The notes below the pieces were generated by a model that worked only from the letters and a program-made list of their open reading frames with translations, was not told where the DNA came from and did no database searches. Below are positions 49,197 to 58,384 of a stretch of DNA of 64,000 bases, piece after piece. Numbering within the stretch: position 1 is the first letter of the stretch; every line of letters starts with the position of its first letter. This stretch comes from Streptomyces cinnamoneus (GTDB lineage Bacteria > Actinomycetota > Actinomycetes > Streptomycetales > Streptomycetaceae), in contig NZ_BMVB01000010.1 in NCBI RefSeq assembly GCF_014650495.1, positions 1 through 64,000 on the forward strand. The letters run 5' to 3'. The position numbers were made by a program, and so were the translations under genes.

Positions 49197-51023
49197 TCAC
49201 CGCGCCGGCCGCACCACCATCGCCGCGCCGCCGCCGCGCCGGGACGTCTCCGCCGCCGCCAGCCACCGCCCGTCCGGCAGACGCTGGACGCCGGTGGCCG
49301 CGCCGATCTCCGGATTGGCCTTGAAGACGTGGCCCTTGGCCTCCAGGCGGCCCCGCAGCGGGCTGTTCCACAGCCCCGGCTCCAGCTCGGTCACCGCCGC
49401 GTTGCGCTGGCTGGCGCGCGGCGCGGCGATCGCGTCGACGAGCGGCATCCCGCGGTCCACGTGGTTGAGCAGCGTCTGCAGCACCGTCGTGATGATCGTC
49501 GCACCGCCGGGAGAGCCCAGCGCGAAGGCCGGCCTGCCGTGGTCGAGGACGATCGTCGGCGACATCGACGAGCGCGGCCGCTTGCCCGGCCCCGGCAGGT
49601 TCGGGTCGTGCACCCCCGGGCTCACCGGCACGAACGAGAAGTCGGTCAGCTCGTTGTTGAGCAGGAAGCCGCGCCCCGGCACCGTGATGCCGCTGCCGCC
49701 GGTCTGCTCGATGGTCAGGGTGTAGGCGACGACGTTGCCCCACTTGTCGGCCACCGTCAGGTGGGTGGTGTTCTCCCCCTCGTACGGCGTGGGGGCGGCC
49801 GTGCCGCGGACGGTGCAGGACGAGTCCGGCCGGCGCGGGTCGCCCGGCGCCAGGGGGCTGGTGAGCACGGCGTCGTCCTTGACCAGGCAGGCGCGCGAGT
49901 CGGCGTAGCGCTGCGAGGTGAGCCCCGCGACGGGCACGTTCTCGAACGCCGGGTCGCCGACCCAGCGGTTGCGGTCCGCGAAGGCGATCCGGCTCGCCTC
50001 GACGTAGCGGTGCAGATAGGTCGCCGGGTCCAGCTTCCTCAGGTCGCCGTTCTCCAGGATGTTGAGCGCCTCCGCGACGGTCGTGCCGCCCGACGAGGAC
50101 GGGGCCATGCCGTAGACGTCCAGGCCGCGGTAGGCCGTCCGGGTGGGTGCCTGCTTCCTGACGCCGTACGCCCGCAGGTCCTTCTCCGTCAGGTCGCCGG
50201 GGCGGGCCACGCGGTGCGAGGCCGGGTCGACGGGCGGCTTGCGGACGGTCCGCACGATGTCGCGGCCCACCGCGCCCCGGTAGAAGACGTCCGTGCCCTG
50301 CTGCGCCAGCAGGCCGTAGGTGCGGGCGAGGTCGGGGTTCTTCAGCGTCGAGCCCACCTCGGGGAGCCGGCCGCCGGGTAGGAAGAGCCGGGCGCTGGCC
50401 GGGAAGTCCTTGAAGCGGGCCTGGTTGTCGGCGGTCTGGTTGCGGAACGTCGCGTCGACGGTGAAGCCCTCGCGCGCCAGCCGCCGGGCGGGTGCCAGCA
50501 CCTGGGCGAGCGAGCGGCTGCCCCAGGTGCGCAGGGCGGTGTCCCAGGTGGCGGGGGTGCCGGGGGTGCCGACGGAGAGCCCGCTGGTGACCGCGTCGGC
50601 GAAGGGCAGGGGCTTGCCCTTCTCCACGAACAGGTCCTTGTCCGCGCTGAGCGGCGCCCGCTCGCGGCCGTCCAGGGTGGAGACGGTGCGCGTCGTGGCG
50701 TCGTAGTGGACGAGGAACCCGCCGCCGCCGATGCCGGCGGAGTAGGGCTCGGTGACGCCCAGGGCGGCGGCGGTGGCCACGGCCGCGTCGACGGCGTTGC
50801 CGCCCTTGCGCAGTATCTCGATGCCGGCCGCCGAGGCGTCGGGGTCGACGCTGGACACCACGCCGCCGTAGCCGACGGCGAGCGGGGACTTCGGGGGCGG
50901 CGGGGCCGCGCCCGTGCCCGGGCCGGCGGCCGCGGCGGGCGCCGTCAGTGCGCCGGCGAGCAGCGCGGCGGCCGCCGCGAGGACGGGCAGGTTGCGGTGG
51001 GCGGACGGTCTCTGCAGGGCCAT
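49197..51023 (-). CDS. ggt: secreted gamma-glutamyltransferase
   Basis: A 608-aa exported Ntn hydrolase: signal peptide about 1-33 (LPVLAAAAALLAGALTAPAAAA), then the large subunit (VVSSVDPDASAAGIEILRKG, GNAVDAAVATAAALGV, GIGGGGFLVHYD) and the self-processing/nucleophile Thr419 in GENTTHLTVADKWGNVVAYT, followed by the small subunit with GRGFLLNNELTDFSF and SMSPTIVLDHGRPAFALGSP. It cleaves gamma-glutamyl bonds of glutathione-like compounds outside the cell. ATG 51023 has GGAGG 5 nt upstream; ATG 51035 and earlier starts are less likely. Confidence 0.94.
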   Translation of the reverse strand: MALQRPSAHRNLPVLAAAAALLAGALTAPAAAAGPGTGAAPPPPKSPLAVGYGGVVSSVDPDASAAGIEILRKGGNAVDAAVATAAALGVTEPYSAGIGGGGFLVHYDATTRTVSTLDGRERAPLSADKDLFVEKGKPLPFADAVTSGLSVGTPGTPATWDTALRTWGSRSLAQVLAPARRLAREGFTVDATFRNQTADNQARFKDFPASARLFLPGGRLPEVGSTLKNPDLARTYGLLAQQGTDVFYRGAVGRDIVRTVRKPPVDPASHRVARPGDLTEKDLRAYGVRKQAPTRTAYRGLDVYGMAPSSSGGTTVAEALNILENGDLRKLDPATYLHRYVEASRIAFADRNRWVGDPAFENVPVAGLTSQRYADSRACLVKDDAVLTSPLAPGDPRRPDSSCTVRGTAAPTPYEGENTTHLTVADKWGNVVAYTLTIEQTGGSGITVPGRGFLLNNELTDFSFVPVSPGVHDPNLPGPGKRPRSSMSPTIVLDHGRPAFALGSPGGATIITTVLQTLLNHVDRGMPLVDAIAAPRASQRNAAVTELEPGLWNSPLRGRLEAKGHVFKANPEIGAATGVQRLPDGRWLAAAETSRRGGGAAMVVRPAR

Positions 51024-51091
51024 CGGTGCCTCCATTCGGGCGAACGGGCCCCGGAGCCTACTCGCGGAGCCCGTCCGCCGACAGGGCACGC

Positions 51092-51985
51092 TCAGTGCTT
51101 GCGGAGCTCCGCCGTCACCGAACGGGCCATGGACGCCTCGCCCTTGGCGTTGGGGTGGAAGGGCGCGGCCGGGTTCTCGGGCTGGGCGCCCTCGACCCAC
51201 CGGTCGGCGGTGGGCTTGCACACATCGTGGCCCACGGTCGGCCCGTACGTGTCGGCGAAGCGGACGTGCGCCGCCCGGGCCTGCTCCTTGAGCATGGCGT
51301 TGAGCCGCTTCTCGGTGTCACGCAGGTAAGGGGCGTCGCCGGCCGCGATCGGCACCGCCGGGAAGCAGCTCTCACCGCTGTCCGGCATGATCGTCGGGTA
51401 GCCGACGAGCACGACCTTGGCGTACGGGGCGCGCTCGTGCACGGTCTTGAGGACACGCGCGATCTTGGGCGCAGCCTCGTTGATGCGCGCGGTGAGCTGG
51501 TCGCTGCCGTCGGCGGCCGTGAACTGCTTCTTGCAGGGGGCGCCGGCCGGGTCCGTGGGGGACAGCTGCGCGCAGGTGCCGATGATCGTGCCGAAGCCGA
51601 TGTCGTTGCCGCCGATGCCGACGGTCACCAGCTTGGTCTGCTTGCCGAGGGCGTCGAGCTGCGGGGCGTTCTCGCCCTGTGCCCGCCAGAAGTCGTCCGT
51701 CGTCGCACCGCTGCAGCTGACGTCCTTGAAGGACTTCTGCTGCAACTGCGCGGCGGTGAGGGCGGGGTAGTTGACGCTGGACCGCGCGCAGTCGCCGCCG
51801 CTCTGCTCGGGGACACCGGGCGCGGAGGTGTACGAGTCGCCGAGGGCGACGTAGCGGGCGCTGCCGGCCTGCTGGGCGGGGGCGGCGGAGACGGAGGGGG
51901 TCGCCGCCGCCGTCAGGGCCGAGGCCGCGCCGAGCGCCGCCAGAGCCTTGGCGTACCGGCCGCCACGTGGGCGCACGTATGCCAC
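51092..51985 (-). CDS. secreted SGNH/GDSL-family lipase/esterase
   Basis: A 297-aa exported SGNH hydrolase: signal peptide about 1-35 (LAALGAASALTAAATPSVSA), block I YVALGDSYTSAPG (Ser51), block III with VGIGGNDIGFG (Asn) and block V PFHPNAKGEASMA (His277). Six cysteines in the mature part suggest three disulfides, as in Streptomyces GDSL lipases. GTG 51985 has GGAG 5 nt upstream. A 20-bp palindrome lies about 35 bp upstream of the start. Confidence 0.92.
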   Translation of the reverse strand: MAYVRPRGGRYAKALAALGAASALTAAATPSVSAAPAQQAGSARYVALGDSYTSAPGVPEQSGGDCARSSVNYPALTAAQLQQKSFKDVSCSGATTDDFWRAQGENAPQLDALGKQTKLVTVGIGGNDIGFGTIIGTCAQLSPTDPAGAPCKKQFTAADGSDQLTARINEAAPKIARVLKTVHERAPYAKVVLVGYPTIMPDSGESCFPAVPIAAGDAPYLRDTEKRLNAMLKEQARAAHVRFADTYGPTVGHDVCKPTADRWVEGAQPENPAAPFHPNAKGEASMARSVTAELRKH

Positions 51986-52018
51986 AAATACTCCAAAAGG
52001 GTGGGAGAGTCCGTTCAT

Positions 52019-52038
52019 CGATGATCAGTCGATCATCG
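52019..52038. promoter_or_regulatory. 20-bp perfect palindrome upstream of the SGNH hydrolase gene
   Basis: CGATGATC-AGTC-GATCATCG, with 8-bp perfect arms, 34-53 bp upstream of the SGNH start codon. It lies where an operator overlapping a promoter would be expected. No cognate regulator is adjacent. Confidence 0.5.
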
Positions 52039-52070
52039 CGGGGCCAGACTTCCCGCGTGGTTACGGTCTG

Positions 52071-53588
52071 TCAATCCGGGGCCGTCGCTCGTCCGGGTGG
52101 TGCGAGCAGGCTCACGCCGGGACCGCGGCGGACGACGCGGCCGGCGTCGAGGACGTGGACGGTGCCGGTGTACGCGGCGACGAGGTGCACCTCGTGGCTG
52201 ACGACGACCAGCGCCAGCCGCCGCTCGTCCGTCAGCCGCACGAGCAGGTCCATGACGGCCGTGGCGGTGCGGGGGTCGAGGGCGGAGGTCACCTCGTCGC
52301 ACAGCAGCACCTCGGGCCGCGGGGCCAGGGCGCGGGCGATGGAGGCGCGCTGGCGCTGGCCGCCGGAGAGCTCGTGCGGGTAGCGGCGGGCGAAGCCGGC
52401 CGGCAGGCCCACGGCGTCGAGCAGTTCGGCGACGTGGGCCGCCGTGCTCCGCCGGGGCACCACGCCGTGCAGCCGCAGGGGGCGCGCGAGGGCCGCGCCG
52501 ACGGTACGGGCGGGGTTGAGGGCGCCGAGCGGGTTCTGCGGCACCAGCTGGATGCGCCGCAGCTGGTCGCGGCTGCGCCTGCGGACGCTGCCGGGCAGCG
52601 GTGCGCCGTCGAGCGAGAGCCGCCCCTCCTCGGCTGGCTGGAGCCCCGCCAGGACGCGCAGCAGGGTGGTCTTGCCCGAACCCGACGGTCCGATGACGCC
52701 GGTGGCGCTACCGGGCGCGGCCGTGAAGTCGACGCCGTCGAGCGCCCGGTGGGCCTCCCGGTCGCGGGACCGGCCGAAGGTCACGCGCAGTCCCCGGGCG
52801 GCCAGCCCGGCGGCCGGCAGGCGCTCCGGGACCGCCGGCTCCGGCGCCCCCGCGCTGCGCGGTACGACGGCCGCTCCGGCCGTCCGGGCGGGGGAGGGGG
52901 GCGGCCGGGTGCCGAGGTGGACGACGTCGTCGGCACAGAGCTCCAGGAGGGCGGGGTCGTGGCAGGCCAGGGCGACGGCGATGGCGCGGTGCGCGGCCAC
53001 ATCGCGCAGGAGGGCGGCCACCGCGTCGCGCAGCGCGGCGTCGAGCCCGGCGGTGGGCTCGTCCAGGAGCAGGACGTCGGGCGTGCGGGCGAGGGCGCGG
53101 GCGAGGGCGACGCGCCGCTGCTGGCCGCCGGAGAGGGCCGCCGGCCGGCGGTCCAGGAGCCCGTCGCCGGCCGGCAGCCGGCATTCGGCGAGCAGGTCGC
53201 GCACCGCCTGCTCCCGGGGGTCGGTGGCGGTCTCGGCGACCAGGCGCCGCACCCGCATGCGGGGGTCGAGCCCGGACCCGGGGTCCTGGCCGACGTGGGC
53301 CAGGCGGTGGCGCCGCAGTTCCCGCAGCCGGCGGGGCGGCAGGGCGAGGACGTCCTCGCCCAGGACGTGCGCGCTGCCGCCCAGGACGCGCGCCCCGGGG
53401 GGCAGGGCGCCGAGGACCGCGCGCAGCAGGGTGGTCTTGCCGGAACCGGAGGCGCCGGTCAGTGCGGTGACGCGGCCGCGGCGAAGGACGAGGCCGGTGC
53501 GCGGGAGCAGCACCGGCCCGCCGGGTATGCCGATCTCCAGGTCCGAGACGCTCACCAGGGGGGCGTCGGGGTGCGGGCCGGCGGTCAT
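52071..53588 (-). CDS. fused dual ATPase (DppD-DppF type) of a peptide/nickel/opine ABC importer
   Basis: A 505-aa protein with two complete NBDs. NBD1: Walker A GASGSGKTT (about 45-53), signature LSGGQQRR, Walker B VLLLDEPTAGLD. NBD2: Walker A GPSGSGKTT (about 305), signature LSGGQRQR, Walker B VLLCDEVTSALD, the CDEVT form typical of DppF/NikE. It powers import through the two permeases encoded just upstream; its start overlaps the stop of the second permease. Family members import di- or oligopeptides, nickel chelates or opine metallophores. The iron boxes in front of the operon point to a metallophore. Confidence 0.92.
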   Translation of the reverse strand: MTAGPHPDAPLVSVSDLEIGIPGGPVLLPRTGLVLRRGRVTALTGASGSGKTTLLRAVLGALPPGARVLGGSAHVLGEDVLALPPRRLRELRRHRLAHVGQDPGSGLDPRMRVRRLVAETATDPREQAVRDLLAECRLPAGDGLLDRRPAALSGGQQRRVALARALARTPDVLLLDEPTAGLDAALRDAVAALLRDVAAHRAIAVALACHDPALLELCADDVVHLGTRPPPSPARTAGAAVVPRSAGAPEPAVPERLPAAGLAARGLRVTFGRSRDREAHRALDGVDFTAAPGSATGVIGPSGSGKTTLLRVLAGLQPAEEGRLSLDGAPLPGSVRRRSRDQLRRIQLVPQNPLGALNPARTVGAALARPLRLHGVVPRRSTAAHVAELLDAVGLPAGFARRYPHELSGGQRQRASIARALAPRPEVLLCDEVTSALDPRTATAVMDLLVRLTDERRLALVVVSHEVHLVAAYTGTVHVLDAGRVVRRGPGVSLLAPPGRATAPD

Positions 53589-54430
53589 CGCAGGGCCGCC
53601 GTGCGCCGTCCGGCGGGCAGGAGGTGGTCGGCGGCGAGGTTGGTGCCGATCGCCAGGACGCCGATGGCGAGGGCGGGGGCGACGACGGCCCAGGGGTTGA
53701 GCAGGATGCCGGGCGCGTTCTCGCGGATCATCAGGGCCCAGTCGGGCGTGGGCGGTTGCGGGCCGAGCTGGAGGAAGGCCGCCACGGAGATGACGTAGAC
53801 GGCCTCGACGAAGCGCAGCCCGAACAGGGCCAGGACGGTGGAGCGCAGGTTGGGCAGGATCTCCCGCAGGGCCAGGTGCACCGGGCGTTCCCCGCCCGCG
53901 ACGGCCGCCTCGACGAATCCGGAGGCGGCCAGGGGTGCTGCGGCGGCGGCCACGACCCGTACGGCGTAGGGGGTGCCCAGGGCGACGGCGGCGGTCGCGA
54001 CGGCGAGGCGGCGGCCGCCGGGCCAGGCCAGCGCCAGGAGCATGAAGCCCAGCACCGGCGGGAGCAGCATGACGAGGTCCGCGGTCCGTTCGACGGCCCG
54101 CCCCAGGCGGGGGCTGAGCACGGCGAAGCAGCCGAGGACGGTGGTGAGGAACGTGACGGCCACGGCCACGGCGAGCGCGCTCGCCACCAGGGCGCCGCCC
54201 CCGTGCAGCAGCCGGCTCCAGACGTCACGGCCCAGCTGGTCCCCGCCCAGCAGGGCGCCCGCGCCGGGCGGGGCGTACGGGGCGCCGACCGGCCGGTCGA
54301 CGGGGTGCGGCGCGAGCAGCGGTCCGGCCGGCGCGAGCAGGACGAGCGCGAGGAAGGGGGCCGCGGCCGCCAGGGCACGGAGCGGGGGGCGCCCGCCCCG
54401 CGACGGTCCGGGTGCGGCGGCGACGCTCAT
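53585..54430 (-). CDS. ABC importer permease (DppC/NikC type)
   Basis: A 281-aa BPD_transp_1 permease with about six helices. DppC-like features are the start LLAPHPVDRPVGAPYAPPGA, LLGGDQLGRDVWSRLLHGG, the EAA-type loop AAVAGGERPVHLALREILPN, and the C-terminal DWALMIRENAPGILLNPWAV. ATG 54430 and the stop both overlap neighbouring genes (4 bp), so it is tightly coupled. Pairs with the DppB-type permease in the membrane. Confidence 0.92.
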   Translation of the reverse strand: MSVAAAPGPSRGGRPPLRALAAAAPFLALVLLAPAGPLLAPHPVDRPVGAPYAPPGAGALLGGDQLGRDVWSRLLHGGGALVASALAVAVAVTFLTTVLGCFAVLSPRLGRAVERTADLVMLLPPVLGFMLLALAWPGGRRLAVATAAVALGTPYAVRVVAAAAAPLAASGFVEAAVAGGERPVHLALREILPNLRSTVLALFGLRFVEAVYVISVAAFLQLGPQPPTPDWALMIRENAPGILLNPWAVVAPALAIGVLAIGTNLAADHLLPAGRRTAALR

Positions 54431-55428
54431 GGGCGGGCTCCCAGGGTGCGGGCGCGGACGAGGTCCGCGAGGAAGAGGACGACGGTGATGACGGCGGCGG
54501 CGCAGGCGACGACGCCGGCGATGACGGGGGTGTCGCGGTCGGCGACGGCCCCGGCCAGGACGGTGCCGACGCCCGGGTAGTTGAAGAGGGTCTCCACGAC
54601 GACGGCGCCGCCCAGCAGCATCCCGGTGGAGGTGGCGATGCCGGTGGCGACGGCGGGCAGCGCACCGGGCAGCGCGTGGTGCAGCAGGACCCGGTGGGCG
54701 GGCAGGCCGTCGAGGACGGCGGCCTCCACGTGCGGGGTCGCGGCCTGGTCGGCCAGCGCGGCGCGGACGACGCGGGTGTTCCAGCCGGTCTGCGGCACGG
54801 CCAGGGCGAGGACGGGCATGACCAGCATGGAGGCGTCGGAGGGGGAGCCGTCGGCGCCGGTGAGCGTGGCGGCGGGCAGCCAGCCGGTCCCCAGCGAGAA
54901 CACCAGCAACAGGCCGATGGAGACGACGAATTCGGGCAGCGCGAAGGCGGCGGTGGAGGTGAGGTCCACGATCCGGTCGACCGTGCCGCCGGGACGGGCG
55001 GCCGCCCAGCAGCCCAGGGCGAGCGAGAGCAGCACGGTGAGGACGAAGGCCGTGCCGCCCAGCAGCAGGGTGTTGGGGAAGGGCGCCGACAGCAGGCCGG
55101 TGACGGGCGTTCCGCGCGCCGAGGTGCCCAGGTCGCCGGTGGGCAGGGCGGTGATCCAGTCCAGGAACCGTTCGGCCACCGGCCGGTCGAGGCCGAGCAG
55201 GTGGCGGCGGCGGGCGACGCCGGCGGCGCCCTCGCCGCGGTCGGAGGTGGCGGAAGCGGCGTCGCCGGGCAGCAGCTCGACGGCCGCGAAGACGACGGCG
55301 AGCAGCACGGTGAGCAGCGCCAGCCGCCGGCCCAGCAGCGCCGCGACGCGCAGGGCCGGGGCGGCGAGGCGGCGGACCGCCGGGGCGGCCGCGCGCACCG
55401 CGGCCGCCCCGGCCGGAGCCGGTGTCAC
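54427..55428 (-). CDS. ABC importer permease (DppB/NikB type)
   Basis: A 333-aa BPD_transp_1 permease. The family-typical GDLGTSARGTPVTGLLSAPF, ALPEFVVSIGLLLVFSLGTG and VLLHHALPGALPAVATGIAT (EAA loop), then GAVVVETLFNYPGVGTVLAG are present. I prefer GTG 55428, which overlaps the stop of the binding-protein gene (GTGA); GTG 55440 is also in frame. The N-terminal 30 residues are Ala-rich. Confidence 0.91.
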   Translation of the reverse strand: MTPAPAGAAAVRAAAPAVRRLAAPALRVAALLGRRLALLTVLLAVVFAAVELLPGDAASATSDRGEGAAGVARRRHLLGLDRPVAERFLDWITALPTGDLGTSARGTPVTGLLSAPFPNTLLLGGTAFVLTVLLSLALGCWAAARPGGTVDRIVDLTSTAAFALPEFVVSIGLLLVFSLGTGWLPAATLTGADGSPSDASMLVMPVLALAVPQTGWNTRVVRAALADQAATPHVEAAVLDGLPAHRVLLHHALPGALPAVATGIATSTGMLLGGAVVVETLFNYPGVGTVLAGAVADRDTPVIAGVVACAAAVITVVLFLADLVRARTLGARP

Positions 55429-56969
55429 CGCGCGAGCCACACGCGTTCGAGCTGCACGCGCCCGTACCCGGGCAGCCTGGGCAGGTCACGGACCCTCGCG
55501 GCGGCGAGGTCGATGCCGTCGGCCATGCCCCACAGCAGGTAGCCGGACCGTTCGTGCTCGATCTGCTGGAGCGTGCGCAGTTCCGCCGTGCGGGCCGCGG
55601 GGTCCCTGGTGCCGATGACCTTGCGGTAGGCGGCGTCGAAGCCCGGGTCGGAGAAGCCGGCCTCGTTCTGGCCGGCGCCGGTGACCAGGGTCTTGGAGGC
55701 GAAGAACACCACGGAGTCGTTGGTGCCCCAGTAGGTGGTGTAGAGGTCGCCCTTGAGCCAGGTCCTGTCGTAGAAGGTGCCGGACTCCTGCTTGACGACC
55801 TTGACCTTGATGCCGGCCTCGCGGACCTGGGAGGCGAAGAGCGTCGCGGACTCGGCGAGGCCGGCGATGTCCTCGGTGGTGACGAGGTCGTAGGTCCGGC
55901 CGAGGTCGAAGCCCGCCTCCTTCAGCAGCCGGCCGGCCCGGCCGAGGTCGCGGGTGCGCTGGGCGATGTCCTCGGCGTAGGCGGGGTCCGCGGTGCCGAG
56001 GACGTCGTTGGCCACGGTGCCGTAGCCGGACAGCACCTGCTTGACCATGGCCTGCCGGTCCACGGCGAGCCTGACGGCCTCGCGGACCCGGGGGTCGGCG
56101 AACGGGCTGCCCTTCGCGGTGCGCATCACGATGGGCATCGCCATGTCGTCGGGCCGGCGGACGACCTGGACGTCCTTGCGGGAGGCGGCGCTCCGGCCGG
56201 CGACGGCACCGGCGTTGGAGGCGAGGTCGAGCTGCCCCGCGAGCATGGCGTTGGCCATGGCCTGGGGGCTCTCGAACATGGTCACCTCGATGGCGTCGAG
56301 CAGCACCGTGCCGCCGTGCCAGTGCTCGTTGCGCACCAGGCGGGCGTTGCCGCCCCGGTACCAGTCGAGGGCGAAGGGCCCGGTCCCGGGCGCCTTGTCC
56401 AGCTCCTTCTCGCCGGTGTCCTTTCTGAGGACGAAGGTCGACAGGCGGGTGAGCAGGGGGAGTTCGGCGTTGGCGTAGTCGGAGACGAGGACGACGGTCC
56501 GCTTGCCGTCCGCGGTGATGTCCGCGGCCTGGACGCCGGGCAGCCGGGCGGCCCCGGCGGGGGTGCCCCGCAGCCGGCGCAGGGACCACACCACGTCGTC
56601 GGCGGTGACCGGGGAGCCGTCGTGGAAGGCGGCGCCCTCGGCGAGCGTGAAGCGCCAGGTCCTGAGGTCGTCCGAGGCGGTCCAGGAGGTGGCGAGGCGG
56701 CCGGTGGTGTTGGTCTTCGCGCCGGGGGCGGTGAGCGTGTCGTGCACGAGCGCGATGACCAGATAGTCGCTCTCGTTGCCCTGGTTTCCGTGGGGGTCAC
56801 GGGTGATGGCGGACGCCCGGCCCAGCGCGCCGACGCGCAGGGTGCCTCCGCGCCGCGGCTTGTTCTCGGTGCCCGAGGAGGCCGTACCGCCGCTGTCGCA
56901 GGCGGAGAGCAGCGTGGCCGCCCCGATGCCCGCTCCGGTCGACAGCACCTGTCGCCTGGTGAAGTCCAC
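55425..56969 (-). CDS. ABC importer substrate-binding lipoprotein (SBP_bac_5)
   Basis: A 514-aa family-5 extracellular solute-binding protein. The N-terminus has twin arginines and a lipobox (FTRRQVLSTGAGIGAATLLS then AC), so it may be Tat-exported and lipid-anchored. The body follows the DppA/NikA/CntA pattern: LATSWTASDDLRTWRFTLAE, AAFHDGSPVTADDVVWSL, GTGPFALDWYRGGNARLVRN and DPRVREAVRLAVDRQAMVKQ. GTG 56969 starts 34 bp from an iron box, so expression should rise when iron is scarce. Ligand: most likely the metal complex made by the divergent biosynthetic operon (inference). Confidence 0.92.
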   Translation of the reverse strand: MDFTRRQVLSTGAGIGAATLLSACDSGGTASSGTENKPRRGGTLRVGALGRASAITRDPHGNQGNESDYLVIALVHDTLTAPGAKTNTTGRLATSWTASDDLRTWRFTLAEGAAFHDGSPVTADDVVWSLRRLRGTPAGAARLPGVQAADITADGKRTVVLVSDYANAELPLLTRLSTFVLRKDTGEKELDKAPGTGPFALDWYRGGNARLVRNEHWHGGTVLLDAIEVTMFESPQAMANAMLAGQLDLASNAGAVAGRSAASRKDVQVVRRPDDMAMPIVMRTAKGSPFADPRVREAVRLAVDRQAMVKQVLSGYGTVANDVLGTADPAYAEDIAQRTRDLGRAGRLLKEAGFDLGRTYDLVTTEDIAGLAESATLFASQVREAGIKVKVVKQESGTFYDRTWLKGDLYTTYWGTNDSVVFFASKTLVTGAGQNEAGFSDPGFDAAYRKVIGTRDPAARTAELRTLQQIEHERSGYLLWGMADGIDLAAARVRDLPRLPGYGRVQLERVWLAR

Positions 56970-57002
56970 GTCGTCCCCGATCCGCAGCAGGTTCAGGTCT
57001 AC

Positions 57003-57021
57003 TTAGGTTTGCCTATCCTAA
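57003..57021 (-). promoter_or_regulatory. iron box controlling the ABC importer operon
   Basis: TTAGGTTTGCCTATCCTAA matches the DmdR/IdeR/DtxR consensus (TTAGGTTAGGCTAACCTAA) at 15 of 19 positions and keeps both TTAGG/CCTAA ends. It is 34 bp upstream of the binding-protein start, at promoter position. Confidence 0.85.
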
Positions 57022-57134
57022 ATTTCTTCACCCCGGCAAGCTTTCGTGTGTACGACATGAATTCAGCCACCCCCTCAAGTCGCCGCAATTCAGGGGTCGC
57101 TCCCGCAAAGGCGATCTATCGGATAACCCGTCAG

Positions 57135-57153
57135 TTAGGTTTGCCTAACCTAA
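57135..57153 (+). promoter_or_regulatory. iron box controlling the metallophore biosynthesis operon
   Basis: TTAGGTTTGCCTAACCTAA, a near-perfect DmdR/IdeR-type iron box (only positions 8 and 9 differ from the palindromic consensus). It lies 208 bp before the first biosynthetic gene. The rest of 56970-57360 shows no gene; near 57290-57340 there are three short CCCCGGAACG direct repeats just before the ribosome site. Confidence 0.88.
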
Positions 57154-57360
57154 CTTCGAGCGGTAGGTTCGAGCCAGCCTTCCAGAGCCGCGGACGGCCG
57201 GGCCGCCAACGCCCCTGCGCCGGCCGCGTGGTGCCCACCCGGCGTTCCCGCCCTTCACCCGCCGCTGCCGCGCCCTGCCCGGAATCGCGCGCACCGCCCC
57301 GGAACGCCGCCCCGGAACGACCGCCCCGGAACGACCGCTACGGAAACGGGAGATCGCGCC

Positions 57361-58356
57361 ATGAGTACGGGATCCGCCCCCCTCCGCCTGCTCGACGACG
57401 CCTCGGCCGGTGAGCTGTACCGGGCCGCCGAGGAGATCCTCACCGAATGCGGCACCGACACCACCTCGCCCGGACTCCTGTGGAGGGTCCGCGAACGCGC
57501 CGCCCGCCTCGGCGAACCCCTGCGCCACCAGTGCCGGCCCGTGGACACCGACGCCGGCCTCTTCGTCCTGCGCGGCCTGCCCGTCGACGACGCCGGACTC
57601 GGCCCCACCCCCGCGAGCTGGGCGACCGCCGGCGACGCCGGCGCGCGCCACGACATCGCCCTCCTCCTGCTGGCCACCGTGATGGGCAACCCCCTCGCCT
57701 GGGAGGGGCAGCAGAACGGGCGCTTCGTGCACACCATCGTGCCCTCGGCCGGACACGAGCAGGCCCAGACCGGCGCCGGCAGCACCGTGCTGCTCAGCCC
57801 GCACACCGAGGACGCCTTCCACCCCGCCCGCGCCCACCTGCTGATGCTCGCCTGCATGCGCAACCACGACCGCATCGCCACCACCGCGGCCAGCATCCGC
57901 CGCGTCCGCCTCGACGAGGCCGCCGTCGACGAGCTGACCCGGCCCGTCCTGCCGATCCTGCCGGACGACGCCTACTTCGGGGCCCGCGAGCACACCGGCC
58001 CCGCACCCCGCGTCCCCGCCCTGTGGCGGACCGGGGACGGCCTCGCCCTGCGCTTCGACCCCGCCTACACCCCCCTCGACGAGGCCACCCCCGCCTACGC
58101 CGCGGCCTACGGGCGCCTGGCCGCCGAACTCGCGCGCGTCTCCGTCGCCGTGCGCCTCGCCCCCGGCGAGGTCCTCGTCGTCGACAACGACCTCGTCGTC
58201 CACGGCCGGGTGCCCTTCACCCCCCGTTACGACGGCACCGACCGCTGGCTCAAGCGCGCCTTGGTCCACGTGCCCGGCCGCCGCACCCGCCCGCCGGCCG
58301 AGGAGGCCGAGCACGGCTACGGACAGAAGGCCGCACTGGCCCACGCCATCCTCTGA
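57361..58356 (+). CDS. Fe(II)/2-oxoglutarate-dependent oxygenase (clavaminate synthase/VioC-like)
   Basis: A 331-aa double-stranded beta-helix oxygenase. The iron ligands are His148 and Glu150 (SPHTEDAFHPARAHLLML) and His281 (DNDLVVHGRVPF), with an Arg about 14 residues on (DRWLKRALVHV) for 2-oxoglutarate. HxE rather than HxD and the overall layout are those of the AsnO/VioC/OrfP amino-acid beta-hydroxylases, which act on free Asn or Arg. Here it would hydroxylate an amino-acid building block, arginine being the precedent if the product is EDHA-like. First gene after the iron box; ATG preceded by GGGAG. Confidence 0.9.
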   Translation: MSTGSAPLRLLDDASAGELYRAAEEILTECGTDTTSPGLLWRVRERAARLGEPLRHQCRPVDTDAGLFVLRGLPVDDAGLGPTPASWATAGDAGARHDIALLLLATVMGNPLAWEGQQNGRFVHTIVPSAGHEQAQTGAGSTVLLSPHTEDAFHPARAHLLMLACMRNHDRIATTAASIRRVRLDEAAVDELTRPVLPILPDDAYFGAREHTGPAPRVPALWRTGDGLALRFDPAYTPLDEATPAYAAAYGRLAAELARVSVAVRLAPGEVLVVDNDLVVHGRVPFTPRYDGTDRWLKRALVHVPGRRTRPPAEEAEHGYGQKAALAHAIL

Positions 58357-58384
58357 ACCGGCCCCCACCGCACAGGGAGCAGCC

